From Nocardia mangyaensis (GTDB taxonomy: Bacteria > Actinomycetota > Actinomycetes > Mycobacteriales > Mycobacteriaceae): a stretch of DNA of 64,000 bases. The translations under genes and the position numbers were made by a program. The notes under the pieces were generated by a model. That model was not told the DNA's origin. It did not search any database and saw nothing but the letters and a program-made list of their open reading frames with translations. The DNA lies in the NCBI RefSeq assembly GCF_001886715.1, contig NZ_CP018082.1, forward strand, positions 496,001 to 560,000, written 5' to 3'. Below are positions 1 through 8,468 of this stretch, one piece after another; position 1 is the stretch's first letter, and each line of letters opens with the position of its first letter.

Positions 1-12
1 GCACCCGATACC

Positions 13-606
13 GTGAAACGCACCCGCCGCGCCGAACTCCTCGACCTCGCCGCCGACCTGTTCGCCGAGCGTGGCCTGCGGGCCACCACGGTACGCGATA
101 TCGCCGACTCGGCCGGGATCCTCTCGGGCAGTCTCTATCACCACTTCGACTCCAAGGAGGCGATGGTCGACGAGATCCTGCGCGGTTTCCTCGACGACCT
201 GTTCGGCCGCTACCGCGAGATCGCCACGGCCGGGCTGAGCTCGCGAGAGACGTTGGAAGCCTTGGTGATCGCCTCCTACGAGGCCTTCGACCGCCACCAC
301 GCGGCCGTAGCGATCTACCAGGCCGAGGCCAAGAACCTGCGCGACGTCGACCGGTTCGGCTACATCCGCGACTTCAACACCGAGTTCCGCGACCTGTGGC
401 ACCGGGTGCTCACCGCCGGTGTCGCCGACGGCAGCTTCCGTCCCGAACTCGACGTGGAACTGGCGTTCCGCTTCCTGCGCGACACCGTGTGGGTCGCAGT
501 GCGCTGGTACACCCCCGGTGGTCCGATCACCGTGAAAAACCTTGCCCAGCAATATCTCACCATCGTGCTCGACGGGCTCACCGTGCCCGAGAGCGGTCCG
601 AAGTAG
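13..606 (+). CDS. kstR2: TetR-family repressor KstR2
   Basis: TetR repressor that in relatives controls the cholesterol ring C/D (HIP) catabolic genes and responds to a steroid-derived CoA ester. The N-terminal helix-turn-helix (about residues 20-50) contains ATTVRDIADSAGILSGSLYHH, nearly the same as I recall for mycobacterial KstR2, and the C-terminal part keeps the RDTVWVAVRWY segment. Encoded 197 residues, close to the family length. It starts with GTG at 13, but the frame is open to the window edge, so the true start may lie upstream. Nine bases separate it from fadA6, a known KstR2-regulon gene, so the two are probably co-transcribed. Confidence 0.88.
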   Translation: MKRTRRAELLDLAADLFAERGLRATTVRDIADSAGILSGSLYHHFDSKEAMVDEILRGFLDDLFGRYREIATAGLSSRETLEALVIASYEAFDRHHAAVAIYQAEAKNLRDVDRFGYIRDFNTEFRDLWHRVLTAGVADGSFRPELDVELAFRFLRDTVWVAVRWYTPGGPITVKNLAQQYLTIVLDGLTVPESGPK

Positions 607-615
607 GAGTTCCCC

Positions 616-1806
616 ATGACCGACGAGCGTCGCCCGTACACCCCGCTGCGACAGGCCTATGTGATCGACGCGGTGCGCACCGCGGTCGGCAAGCGTGGTG
701 GCGCGCTCGCCGAGGTACACCCGGCCGACCTCGGCGCCGCCGCGCTGCGCGGGCTGGTCGAGCGCACCGGGATCGACCCGGCTGTCGTCGACGACGTGAT
801 CGTCGGCTGTGTCGACAACATCGGCCCGCAGGCGGGCAATATCGGCCGCACCATGTGGCTGACCGCCGGCTACCCCGAGGACGTCCCCGGCGTCACCGTC
901 GACCGGCAGTGCGGTTCCAGCCAGCAAGCCATCAACTTCGGCGCGCAGGCCATCATGAGCGGCACCGCCGAGGTGATCGTGGCGGCGGGCGTGCAGAACA
1001 TGAGCGCCATCCCGATCTCGGCCGCCATGCTCGCGGGCAAGGAGTACGGCTTCGATTCCCCGTTCGTCGGCGCCACCGGCTGGGACTCCCGCTACGGCAC
1101 CGGCGAGGTCTCGCAGTTCCGCGGCGCCGAGCTGATCGCCGAGAAGTGGGGCATCACCCGCGAGGACATGGAGCGCTGGGCGCTGCGCAGCCACGAACGC
1201 GCCCGCGCCGCCATCGCCGGGGGCCGTTTCGAGGCCGAGATCGTGCCGGTCGGCGAGTTCACCGTGGACCAGGGTCCGCGCGAGACCAGCCTGGAGAAGA
1301 TGGCGACCCTGCCGCCGCTGGGCGAGGGCAGCCCGCTCACCGCGGCGGTCGCCAGCCAGATCTCCGACGGCGCTTCGGCGACCCTGCTGGCTTCGGAGTG
1401 GGCCGTGCGGGAGTACGGACTGACCCCGCGTGCCCGCATCCACCACGTCAGCGCGCGCGGCGCCGATCCGATCTTCATGCTCAGTGCCCCGATTCCGGCG
1501 ACCCAGTGGGCGCTGGAGAAGACCGGGTTGACCATCGACGACATCGACGTCATCGAGATCAACGAGGCGTTCGCGCCGGTGGTGCTGGCCTGGATCAAGG
1601 AGATCGGGGCCGATCCGGCGAAGGTGAACGTCAACGGTGGCGCCATCGCGCTGGGTCATCCGCTCGGCGCGACCGGCGCGAAGCTGTTCGCGACCCTGGT
1701 GCACGAGCTCGAGCGCGTCAACGGACGCTACGGCCTGCTCACCATCTGCGAGGGTGGCGGCACGGCGAACGTGACCATCATCGAGCGGCTCGGCGCGGCG
1801 GAGTAG
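616..1806 (+). CDS. fadA6: Acetyl-CoA acetyltransferase FadA6
   Basis: Thiolase of the KstR2 regulon, thought to cleave a beta-ketoacyl-CoA late in degradation of steroid rings C and D. All thiolase catalytic elements are present: nucleophilic Cys99 in VDRQCGSSQQA, His348 in GHPLGATGAK and Cys378 in CEGGGTANV. The 396 residues match the family length. Compared with mycobacterial FadA6 it has a few extra N-terminal residues before QAYVIDAVRTAVGK. It sits directly behind kstR2, with a GGAG-like site before the ATG. Orthology is inferred from recalled sequence and gene context. Confidence 0.9.
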   Translation: MTDERRPYTPLRQAYVIDAVRTAVGKRGGALAEVHPADLGAAALRGLVERTGIDPAVVDDVIVGCVDNIGPQAGNIGRTMWLTAGYPEDVPGVTVDRQCGSSQQAINFGAQAIMSGTAEVIVAAGVQNMSAIPISAAMLAGKEYGFDSPFVGATGWDSRYGTGEVSQFRGAELIAEKWGITREDMERWALRSHERARAAIAGGRFEAEIVPVGEFTVDQGPRETSLEKMATLPPLGEGSPLTAAVASQISDGASATLLASEWAVREYGLTPRARIHHVSARGADPIFMLSAPIPATQWALEKTGLTIDDIDVIEINEAFAPVVLAWIKEIGADPAKVNVNGGAIALGHPLGATGAKLFATLVHELERVNGRYGLLTICEGGGTANVTIIERLGAAE

Positions 1807-1966
1807 CCGGCGGCGGTTGCCTGACCTTGCGAGCAATCGGTCGGTCGTCCAGACTGAAAGGTTGCTCGCCCCCGGTTTCGCGATAACACGTTGCCGCAGT
1901 GGGTAAGCCATGTGCTGAAGTGGTGCCGGATGGTGCCACTCGTGAAACAGGGACAGGAATTTCCGA

Positions 1967-2626
1967 ATGGGTTACCCGCCACCGCCCAACCCGTACCAAG
2001 GTCAGCCGTATCCGGGCCGGCCGATGCACGGCCAGCCCTATCCGCAGGCGCAGCCGATGCCGGGTCAGCCGTACCCGCAGGGCCAGCCCTACCAGCAGCA
2101 GGGGCAGTCCTACCCGTACCAGCAGGGTGGACCGCAGTACGGTGCGCCGGGTGGTTACGGCCAGCCGCCTCGCCCGTCCGGCGGCAACGGCGGCAAGATC
2201 GCCCTCATCATCGGTGGCGCGGTCATCCTGATCGCCGTCGCGGTCGGCGCGTTGTTCGCGCTCGGTGGCGGCGGTTCGATCGGCGGTGGCGGCTATGACA
2301 CCCCGCGCGCGGCGGCTCAGGCATGGGTCGACCAGAAGGGCGACCTCGAAAATCTGGTGTGTGCCGCCGATCGCGACGAGATCGCGAAGTACGAGAACCA
2401 GCCCACGCCGACCGGGGTTCCGTCCGGCGGCGACCTCCCGAAGACGACAACGACCTTGCGGAGCGTGGATGTCGCTTCCGGGAGCAAGTCCGGAACCTTC
2501 ACCACGGCGATGAGCATGACGATTCTCGGCCAGCAGACCACCTCGACCGCGACCTATGACCTGGTCGAGGAGGGCGGAAGCTGGAAGGTGTGCGGAATTC
2601 TCGACCCGGACATCACGACGGAGTGA
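1967..2626 (+). CDS. Proline/glutamine-rich single-pass membrane protein
   Basis: Function unknown. Residues 1-70 are a Pro/Gln/Tyr/Gly-rich cytosolic tail with repeated GQPYPQ-like units. One membrane helix follows (about 76-100, IALIIGGAVILIAVAVGALFAL), then a glycine linker and an outer domain of about 120 residues that has two cysteines and ends in GGSWKVCGI, reminiscent of the NTF2/lumazine-binding-like domains common in actinobacterial membrane proteins. The ATG at 1967 follows an AGGAAT ribosome site. It lies 160 bases after fadA6 and has no clear link to steroid catabolism. Confidence 0.75.
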   Translation: MGYPPPPNPYQGQPYPGRPMHGQPYPQAQPMPGQPYPQGQPYQQQGQSYPYQQGGPQYGAPGGYGQPPRPSGGNGGKIALIIGGAVILIAVAVGALFALGGGGSIGGGGYDTPRAAAQAWVDQKGDLENLVCAADRDEIAKYENQPTPTGVPSGGDLPKTTTTLRSVDVASGSKSGTFTTAMSMTILGQQTTSTATYDLVEEGGSWKVCGILDPDITTE

Positions 2627-2634
2627 GCTGACGA

Positions 2635-2665
2635 GACGGCCCTCGGCGGGGCGCCGGGGGCCGTC
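2635..2665 (+). terminator. Terminator-like hairpin
   Basis: An 8-bp perfect stem (2635-2642 with 2658-2665) encloses a GC-rich loop that can itself pair. It begins 8 bases after the stop of the proline-rich protein, as expected for a factor-independent terminator, but lacks a strong T-run. Confidence 0.55.
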
Positions 2666-2783
2666 GGCTCGTTCGCCACCAGAGGGTCACGACCTTCCAT
2701 CGCTCGAGCATGCCGGGCACATCGCAGGGCGTCCAAGGACTGCGGACCGTCCCCGTGCCTCTGAGCGGATATCCCCTGTTCCC

Positions 2784-2789
2784 TACGAT
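2784..2789 (+). promoter_or_regulatory. -10 element of a probable leaderless promoter
   Basis: TACGAT fits the actinobacterial TANNNT -10 consensus. Six bases separate it from the GTG at 2796, so transcription would start at or next to the start codon. No ribosome-binding site precedes that GTG. Not tested. Confidence 0.45.
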
Positions 2790-2795
2790 GAAGCG

Positions 2796-4757
2796 GTGAA
2801 GGTGCTCGGTGCGTGCCCGCTCGACTGCCCCGACGCGTGCTCGTGGGTGGTCACCGTCGAGGACGGAGTCGCGACCGGCTTGCGGGGGAACAAGGAACAC
2901 CCGGTCACTCGCGGCGCGCTGTGCGTGAAGGTGAATCGGTACCTCGAGCAGGTGGGGGCGCCGGATCGGTTGCGGTATCCGATGCGACGGACCGGGCCGA
3001 AGGGATCGGGGCGATTCGAGCGGATCAGCTGGGACGACGCGCTCGACGAGATCGCGAACCGGCTCACCGGCATCATCGACGAGTTCGGCGGCGAGGCGGT
3101 CTGGCCGTTCCACGGCACCGGCAGCCTCGGCTATCTCCAGGGCATGGAGGGCTATCCCGGCCGACGGCTGTTCAACCTGCTCGGCGCCTCACACCATCGG
3201 CCGACCATCTGCTCGGTCGCGGGCAGCGCGGGTGTGCGCTACACCCTCGGCACCTCCGGTGGGATGGATCCCGAGGATCTCGCCCAATCGAGACTGATCC
3301 TGCTGTGGGGCACCAATCCGCTCAGCTCTGGCCACCATGTGTGGAAGTTCATCCAGGACAGCGGCGCCTACCTGGTCTCCATCGACCCGGTCCGCACCAA
3401 GACCTCCGAACGCTGCGACGAACACCTCGCGCCGCTGCCCGGTACCGATGCGGCGCTGGCTCTCGGCTTGCTGCACGTGATCGTCGCGCGAGGCGCCCAG
3501 GACGACGCCTTCATCGCCGAGCACACCGAGGGCTGGCCCGAATTCCGCGACCTCATCGCCGAATACACCCCGGAGCGGGTCGCCGCGATCACCGGACTCG
3601 CGGTCGAACAGATCGTCGGACTCGGTGAGCGCATCGCCCGCACCAGGCCCACCGCGATCCGTGCCTCTCAGGGCATGCAGCGGCACGCGGGCGGCGGCAT
3701 GGCCCTGCGGGTGCTCGCCTGTCTGCCCGGCGTCACCGGCGACTGGGCGATTCCTGGTGGGGGCCTGCACTATTCGACGAGCGGGCACTTCCGCCTCGAC
3801 CTCGCCGCCCTGGTCCGCGACGATCTCCTGCCGCATCCGGTGCGCACCCTGTCGATGACCAAGCTCGGCGAGAACCTGCTCGAGACCGAGAATCCGCCGG
3901 TCAAAGCGCTGTTCGTGATCGGAGCCAATCCGGTCGGCTCGAATCCGGACCAGCGCAGGGTGATCGAGGGGCTCTCCCGCGAAGACCTGTTCACCGTGGT
4001 CCTCGAGCATTTCGGCACCGACACCGTCGACTACGCCGACATCGTCCTGCCCGCCACCATGCAGCCCGAACACCTCGACGTACTCGCCGGATACGGCCAC
4101 CTCTACCTGATCTGGAACGAGCCGGCCATCGAGCCGCCGGGCGAATGTCTTTCCACCACAGAGACTTTCCGCCGCCTCGCGCGCCGTCTCGGTCTCACCG
4201 AACCGGCCCTCTACGACTCCGACGACGAACTGATGCGGCAGTTGCTCACAGGCCACGATCTCGACCGGCTCCGGGCCGACGGCTTCCTGAAGGTCCAACC
4301 CGGACCCGTCCCCGCGGGCACACTGCAATTCGTCTCCGCGCGTGCCGAACTCGCCGGACATGACCCGCTGCCCGCCTACACCCCACCCGCTGATCCGGGC
4401 GACGGCCTCGTACTCATCTCCGCCGCCTCCCAGTATTTCCTGAACACCATCTTCGGCTCCAATCCCGAATTGCGGCGCCGCGCAGGCGAGTCCCGCATCA
4501 CCCTGCACCCCGACGACGCGGCCGCCCGCGGCATCACCGACGGCGCCCCGGTCCGCGTCGCCAACGCCCGAGGCTCCTTCGACTCCATCGCCGAGATCTC
4601 CGATCGCGTCCGCCCCGGCGTCGCCGCCACTCCCAAGGGCCGCTGGGCCAAATTCTCCGGCGGCGCCACCGTCAACGCCACCATCGCCGAACGCGATGCC
4701 GACTACGGCGGCGGTGCGGTCTTCCACGACAACCGCGTCGAGGTGTATCCGCGGTGA
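2796..4757 (+). CDS. Molybdopterin-dependent oxidoreductase, formate dehydrogenase-like
   Basis: Cytosolic molybdenum bis-MGD enzyme of the DMSO reductase superfamily. The N-terminus carries the 4Fe-4S ligand pattern C7-x3-C11-x3-C15-x27-C43. The body has typical family segments such as LLWGTNPLSSGHH and FVIGANPVGSNPD, and a C-terminal molydopterin-dinucleotide-binding domain around residues 530-650. The GTG at 2796 is chosen because the iron-sulfur motif starts only six residues later; the frame is open further upstream but that part has no family resemblance. No signal peptide is seen. 653 residues. Substrate unknown. It sits between fadA6 and ipdC, and is not part of the canonical KstR2 regulon as I know it. 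Confidence 0.85.
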   Translation: MKVLGACPLDCPDACSWVVTVEDGVATGLRGNKEHPVTRGALCVKVNRYLEQVGAPDRLRYPMRRTGPKGSGRFERISWDDALDEIANRLTGIIDEFGGEAVWPFHGTGSLGYLQGMEGYPGRRLFNLLGASHHRPTICSVAGSAGVRYTLGTSGGMDPEDLAQSRLILLWGTNPLSSGHHVWKFIQDSGAYLVSIDPVRTKTSERCDEHLAPLPGTDAALALGLLHVIVARGAQDDAFIAEHTEGWPEFRDLIAEYTPERVAAITGLAVEQIVGLGERIARTRPTAIRASQGMQRHAGGGMALRVLACLPGVTGDWAIPGGGLHYSTSGHFRLDLAALVRDDLLPHPVRTLSMTKLGENLLETENPPVKALFVIGANPVGSNPDQRRVIEGLSREDLFTVVLEHFGTDTVDYADIVLPATMQPEHLDVLAGYGHLYLIWNEPAIEPPGECLSTTETFRRLARRLGLTEPALYDSDDELMRQLLTGHDLDRLRADGFLKVQPGPVPAGTLQFVSARAELAGHDPLPAYTPPADPGDGLVLISAASQYFLNTIFGSNPELRRRAGESRITLHPDDAAARGITDGAPVRVANARGSFDSIAEISDRVRPGVAATPKGRWAKFSGGATVNATIAERDADYGGGAVFHDNRVEVYPR

Positions 4758-4843
4758 TTCCCGGAGCGCGGTGGTCACTTCACGCTCAGCGTGTGCCGTC
4801 TGGCTCCACGGCGGAGGAAACCGAAGCGGTCTGAACGAGAGAA

Positions 4844-4891
4844 GCGCCGGACCGGATGCGCACTTCGTGGGTGCTGCATCCGATCCGGCGC
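4844..4891. terminator. Bidirectional terminator hairpin
   Basis: Two 16-base arms (4844-4859 and 4876-4891), 15 of 16 paired, around a 16-base loop. They lie between the convergent ends of the molybdopterin oxidoreductase (stop 4757) and ipdC (stop 4925), so the hairpin can end both transcripts. Confidence 0.7.
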
Positions 4892-4924
4892 TCGGCCGCC
4901 CAGTGTGCTGACAGTGGCTTGTCG

Positions 4925-6010
4925 TCAGCGGGGGTCGACGACCGGTTCGGTGGTGAGTGCCGCGACGGCGGTGATCCGCTCGACGGCGTCGGTGACGATC
5001 TGGTCGATCAGCTCGGCCACGGTCGGCAAGCTGTCGATGATGCCGGTGACCTGGCCCGCGGGCAGCACGCCCGCGTCGGTGCGGCCCTCGACCAGACCGG
5101 CCTTGGTGAGCATGGCCGAGTTCGCCGCCATCACGACCTGCGACCAGGTGAGGTCCTTGGTCTTGCGCATGGCCAGGCCGTCACGCATCAGGGTCGACCA
5201 CTTCATCCCGGTCATGGACTTGAACTTGGCCGCATTGCCCACCGCCGCCGACAACCCGCGCCAACCACCGGAATGCTCCAGCTTCTCGACCAATTCGGTG
5301 TTCAGCATCCGGTGCGGCATGCCGTCGACCTTCACCGACACCACCGTGTCACCCAGTCCGCGCGCCAGGTACTCCTGCTTCACGGCCTCGGGAACCGTGC
5401 TCTCCTGGGTGAGCAGGAAGCGGGTGCCCATCGCGACCCCGGCGGCACCATAGGACAGCGCGGCGGCGAGACCGCGCCCGTCGAAGAAGCCGCCCGCCGC
5501 GACCACCGGAATGTCGACCGCGTCGAGTACCGACGGCAGCAGCAGCGTGGTGGCGACCGGACCGGTGTGCCCACCGCCCTCGCCACCCTGCACGATCACC
5601 GCGTCGGCACCCCACGATGCCACCTTCACCGCGTGCTTGGCCGCACCGATCGAGGGAATCACCACCACACCGGCATCTTTGAGCCGGGCGATGAGCTCCT
5701 TCTTCGGCGCGAGCGCGAAGGACGCGACCCGCACCTGCTCCCGGATGAGCAGCTCGATGCGCTCGGTGGCATCGGTCGCGTCGGCGCGGATGTTCACGCC
5801 GAACGGCTTGTCGGTGAGCGACTTGGTCTTGGCGACCGCCGCTTCCAGCTCCTCGAAAGTCATGGTGGCCGAGGCGAGAATGCCGAGACCGCCCGCGTTC
5901 GCGGTGGCCGCGACCAGCCGAGGACCGGCGACCCAGCCCATCCCGGTCTGCACGACCGGATGTTCGATCCCGACCAGCTCGGTCAGCGGAGTCCGCAGTC
6001 GCGCGCTCAC
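4925..6010 (-). CDS. ipdC: IpdC, FMN-dependent flavin reductase/nitronate monooxygenase family enzyme
   Basis: TIM-barrel enzyme of the nitronate monooxygenase family; IpdC acts on an indanone-derived steroid CoA intermediate during ring C/D catabolism. It shows ELVGIEHPVVQTGMGWVAG at the N-terminus, the FMN/active-site segment QGGEGGGHTG (141-150, His148) and AAGGFFDGRG (171-180). 361 residues, as in mycobacteria. The GTG at 6010 overlaps the ipdB stop as GTGA, which supports this start over the much longer open frame. It is the last gene of the echA20-ipdA-ipdB-ipdC operon. Confidence 0.9.
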   Translation of the reverse strand: MSARLRTPLTELVGIEHPVVQTGMGWVAGPRLVAATANAGGLGILASATMTFEELEAAVAKTKSLTDKPFGVNIRADATDATERIELLIREQVRVASFALAPKKELIARLKDAGVVVIPSIGAAKHAVKVASWGADAVIVQGGEGGGHTGPVATTLLLPSVLDAVDIPVVAAGGFFDGRGLAAALSYGAAGVAMGTRFLLTQESTVPEAVKQEYLARGLGDTVVSVKVDGMPHRMLNTELVEKLEHSGGWRGLSAAVGNAAKFKSMTGMKWSTLMRDGLAMRKTKDLTWSQVVMAANSAMLTKAGLVEGRTDAGVLPAGQVTGIIDSLPTVAELIDQIVTDAVERITAVAALTTEPVVDPR

Positions 6011-6753
6011 GCCGCCACTTCCTTCTCCCGGAAACCCTTGGGGTCGAGAACGGTTCGGATGATCCGCAACTCCTCCTCGGTCGGCAGCCGGGTCTCGCCC
6101 GCCTCGGCGAGCCCGGCGATCTCGAAGGAGGTGTTCTCGGCGACCTCGTCGGCGCCGACGCCCGGGTGCAGCGACAGCGCGCGCAGCGTGTGGTCGGGAC
6201 CGTTGAAGTCGAACACGCCCAGATTCGTCACCACGCGATGCAGGTGATGGAATCGGTATGCCGGATTGTCGGGATCGACGCGGTCGTAACCGATTCCGGA
6301 GATGATGTCGACCTGGTCGACGAACACCCGCTTGGTGTGGCGCGGCACGAAGTAACTGGTGGCGTGGTTGATGGTGTTGCCCGGCGCGCCACGCACACCG
6401 AACATCTGCCGCTTCGGCTGCTGCAGCGGACCGAAGGCCGACAGGTTCTGATTGCCGAACCGGTCGATCTGATTCGCGCCCATCACCACATGCCGACGAC
6501 CCGAGGCGACCACGTCGAACACCTTCGAGAACGGAATCCAGCCCTCCACCGGCGCTTTGGCCCCGATCGCGGGAACTTCGGCGAAGAACAGCGCCTCGCC
6601 GTCGGACAGCAGCAGGTCGGGTTCGAAGGTGAGCCGGGCCAGCCGCGCCCCGATGGTGGTGACCGTCGACATCGGGCTCGCCATGATCTCGCCCGCCCCA
6701 CGGAAGATCTCCGCGGCAGCGACGACGCAGACTTCGGCACGGGTGACACTCAT
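6007..6753 (-). CDS. ipdB: IpdB, COCHEA-CoA hydrolase beta subunit
   Basis: Beta subunit of IpdAB, a CoA-transferase-family protein that hydrolyses the last carbocyclic ring of the steroid (COCHEA-CoA) rather than moving CoA. 248 residues carry the class I CoA-transferase fold, including GGWG-less N-terminus MSVTRAEVCVVAAAEIF, GANQIDRFGNQN and VRGAPGNTINHATSYFVPRH. The ATG overlaps the ipdA stop (ATGA at 6750-6753) and the stop overlaps the ipdC start, so translation of the set is probably coupled. Confidence 0.9.
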   Translation of the reverse strand: MSVTRAEVCVVAAAEIFRGAGEIMASPMSTVTTIGARLARLTFEPDLLLSDGEALFFAEVPAIGAKAPVEGWIPFSKVFDVVASGRRHVVMGANQIDRFGNQNLSAFGPLQQPKRQMFGVRGAPGNTINHATSYFVPRHTKRVFVDQVDIISGIGYDRVDPDNPAYRFHHLHRVVTNLGVFDFNGPDHTLRALSLHPGVGADEVAENTSFEIAGLAEAGETRLPTEEELRIIRTVLDPKGFREKEVAA

Positions 6754-7631
6754 AGTTTCTGCTCCTCGGCGAAAGCGTGGACAGCGGCCTGGTATTCGGT
6801 CTCGGGCACATCGAGATAGCGGCCCTTGAACTCGGCCCAGGACTCCGGCGTCTGCGCGGCGGCCACATAGTGCTTCTGGAACTTCTCGTCGCGTCCGTAG
6901 CTGCCGGAGAAGGTGAAGTGCGCGCCACCGGGCGACTCCACCACGCCGTCGACCAGCATCCGGTTCAGGATGATCGCCTGCTGCGGAACGGCTTTCACCA
7001 GCTCCTCGGTCTCGACCAGACGATCGGCCGAGACATAGCGCCGCTCGGCGGCCAGACAGTAGAGGTCGTCGAAGTAGGGATCGACGCCGGTGTAGGCGGC
7101 ATTGCCGTGCTTGTCGGCCAGATCCAGGTGCACGAACGCCGCGTCCAGATTCAGCGCGGGCATCGCCACCAGGGTCTCCACGCGCCCGTCGGCGGCGGGA
7201 TACGGCGACGGGATGGTCGCGAGCTCGCCCTCCCAGAAGTCGAGCACCGCCGAACCGAGCCCGGCCCGGATCGGCAGGAACGGCAGCCGGGCCGCGGCCG
7301 CCTGCAGCCCGCACTTCACCATGCCCTCGTCCATCTCGCGCACGGTGATCGCGCCCTCGGTGCGCGCTTTGGCGAACCACGGATCGTAGAAGGGCGCCGA
7401 ATCCAGCGAGACGAACCCGTAGTACGCCTTGCGGACCTTGCCCGCCGAGCACAGCAGCCCCAGATCGGGCCCACCGTAGGTCACCACGGTCAGGTCGGTG
7501 ACATCGGAGCGCAGCAACGCGCGTACCAGCGCCATCGGCTTGCGCCGCGAACCCCAGCCGCCGATGCCGATCGTCATTCCGCTGCGCAGTTCGCCGACGA
7601 CCTCGTCGAGCGTCATCCTCTTGTCGCGCAT
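6750..7631 (-). CDS. ipdA: IpdA, COCHEA-CoA hydrolase alpha subunit
   Basis: Alpha subunit of the IpdAB ring-opening hydrolase. It begins MRDKRMTLDEVVGEL, followed by the CoA-transferase-type glycine-rich GIGGWGSRRKP and VTYGGPDLGLLCSAGKV. 293 residues. The ATG at 7631 lies 5 bases after the echA20 stop, behind a GAAGGAGAAG-type ribosome site inside the end of echA20. Overlapping junctions downstream keep the two subunits in step. Confidence 0.9.
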   Translation of the reverse strand: MRDKRMTLDEVVGELRSGMTIGIGGWGSRRKPMALVRALLRSDVTDLTVVTYGGPDLGLLCSAGKVRKAYYGFVSLDSAPFYDPWFAKARTEGAITVREMDEGMVKCGLQAAAARLPFLPIRAGLGSAVLDFWEGELATIPSPYPAADGRVETLVAMPALNLDAAFVHLDLADKHGNAAYTGVDPYFDDLYCLAAERRYVSADRLVETEELVKAVPQQAIILNRMLVDGVVESPGGAHFTFSGSYGRDEKFQKHYVAAAQTPESWAEFKGRYLDVPETEYQAAVHAFAEEQKL

Positions 7632-7636
7632 GGTGT

Positions 7637-8401
7637 CTACTTCTCCTTCTTCTGCGCGGCGAGATCGTCGTCGAAGCGCGCCCTGATCTCGTCGGCCACA
7701 CCGGCGAGGTTGAGTTCCATCGTGAAGCCCTGTTCGTAGCGGTAGGACCGGTGCACGTCCTGCACATCGATGCCGTTGAGCGCGCGCTTGGCCGCCCGGA
7801 TCACCCGGCCGTCCTTGTCCGCGATGTTCTTGGCGACCTCCATGGCGGCGGCATCGAGTTCGTCGCGCGGCACCACCTTGTAGACCGAACCGAAGTGGTG
7901 CAGCTGCTGGGCGGTGAGCTTGCCCGCGGTGTAGAACATGGTCCGCATCAGATGCTGGGGGACCAGTCGCGCCAGGTGGGTGGCCGCGCCGAGCGCGCCA
8001 CGGTCCACCTCGGGCAGGCCGAAGGTGGCGTCGTCGGAGGCCACGATGACATCGGAGTTGCCGACCAGGCCGATGCCGCCGCCGAGGCAGAAGCCGTTGA
8101 CCGCGGCGATCACCGGCACCTCGCAGTCGTAGACGGCGGCGAAGGCGTCGAAACAGCCGTGGTTGGCGCGGATCAGCGCCGTGTGGCCGACATCGGCGTT
8201 CATCTCCTTGATATCCACGCCGGCGTTGAAGCCGCGCCCCTCGGCGCGCAGCACGACCACGCGGGTCCGTTGATCGCGCCCGGCCTCTCTGACCGCATCG
8301 GCCAGGGCGAACCAGCCATCGGACGGTAGTGCGTTGACCGGCGGATAGTCGACGGTCACGACGTCGACGCCCTCGGTTTCGGTGTGACGGTGTATCCCCA
8401 T
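7637..8401 (-). CDS. echA20: Enoyl-CoA hydratase EchA20
   Basis: Crotonase-fold enzyme of the KstR2 regulon; the mycobacterial protein acts as a ring-opening hydrolase on HIEC-CoA (D-ring opening). Oxyanion-hole segments are present: AEGRGFNAGVDIKEM (about 53-67) and NGFCLGGGIGLVG (about 100-112). 254 residues. The ATG at 8401 is the first methionine before the conserved VDYPPVNA segment. First gene of the minus-strand ipd operon, with a 67-base divergent promoter region shared with the SDR at 8469. Confidence 0.88.
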   Translation of the reverse strand: MGIHRHTETEGVDVVTVDYPPVNALPSDGWFALADAVREAGRDQRTRVVVLRAEGRGFNAGVDIKEMNADVGHTALIRANHGCFDAFAAVYDCEVPVIAAVNGFCLGGGIGLVGNSDVIVASDDATFGLPEVDRGALGAATHLARLVPQHLMRTMFYTAGKLTAQQLHHFGSVYKVVPRDELDAAAMEVAKNIADKDGRVIRAAKRALNGIDVQDVHRSYRYEQGFTMELNLAGVADEIRARFDDDLAAQKKEK

Positions 8402-8444
8402 CGCGGTGTCCCATCGTGCACGCCTCGGCGAACCCGAGACAAAG

Positions 8445-8458
8445 CAAGCAATTGCTTG
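8445..8458. promoter_or_regulatory. Perfect 14-bp palindrome, candidate KstR2 operator
   Basis: CAAGCAATTGCTTG reads identically on both strands and lies midway between the divergent echA20 and SDR genes. The outer pattern is A-N-CAAG...CTTG-N-T (8443-8460). The KstR2 motif I recall, AnCAAGnnCTTGnT, has 2 bases between the half-sites and this has 6, so assignment to KstR2 is an inference from position. On the plus strand TAGGTT (8460-8465) directly abuts it and could be a -10 box. Confidence 0.6.
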
Positions 8459-8468
8459 GTAGGTTAGC

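Noticed and set aside
396..1886. Long plus-strand frame (496 codons) overlapping kstR2 and fadA6
   Set aside because: Arg-rich shadow typical of GC-rich coding DNA; the fadA6 frame has all thiolase motifs.
3189..4778. 529-codon minus-strand frame
   Set aside because: Antisense shadow of the molybdopterin oxidoreductase; no conserved pattern.
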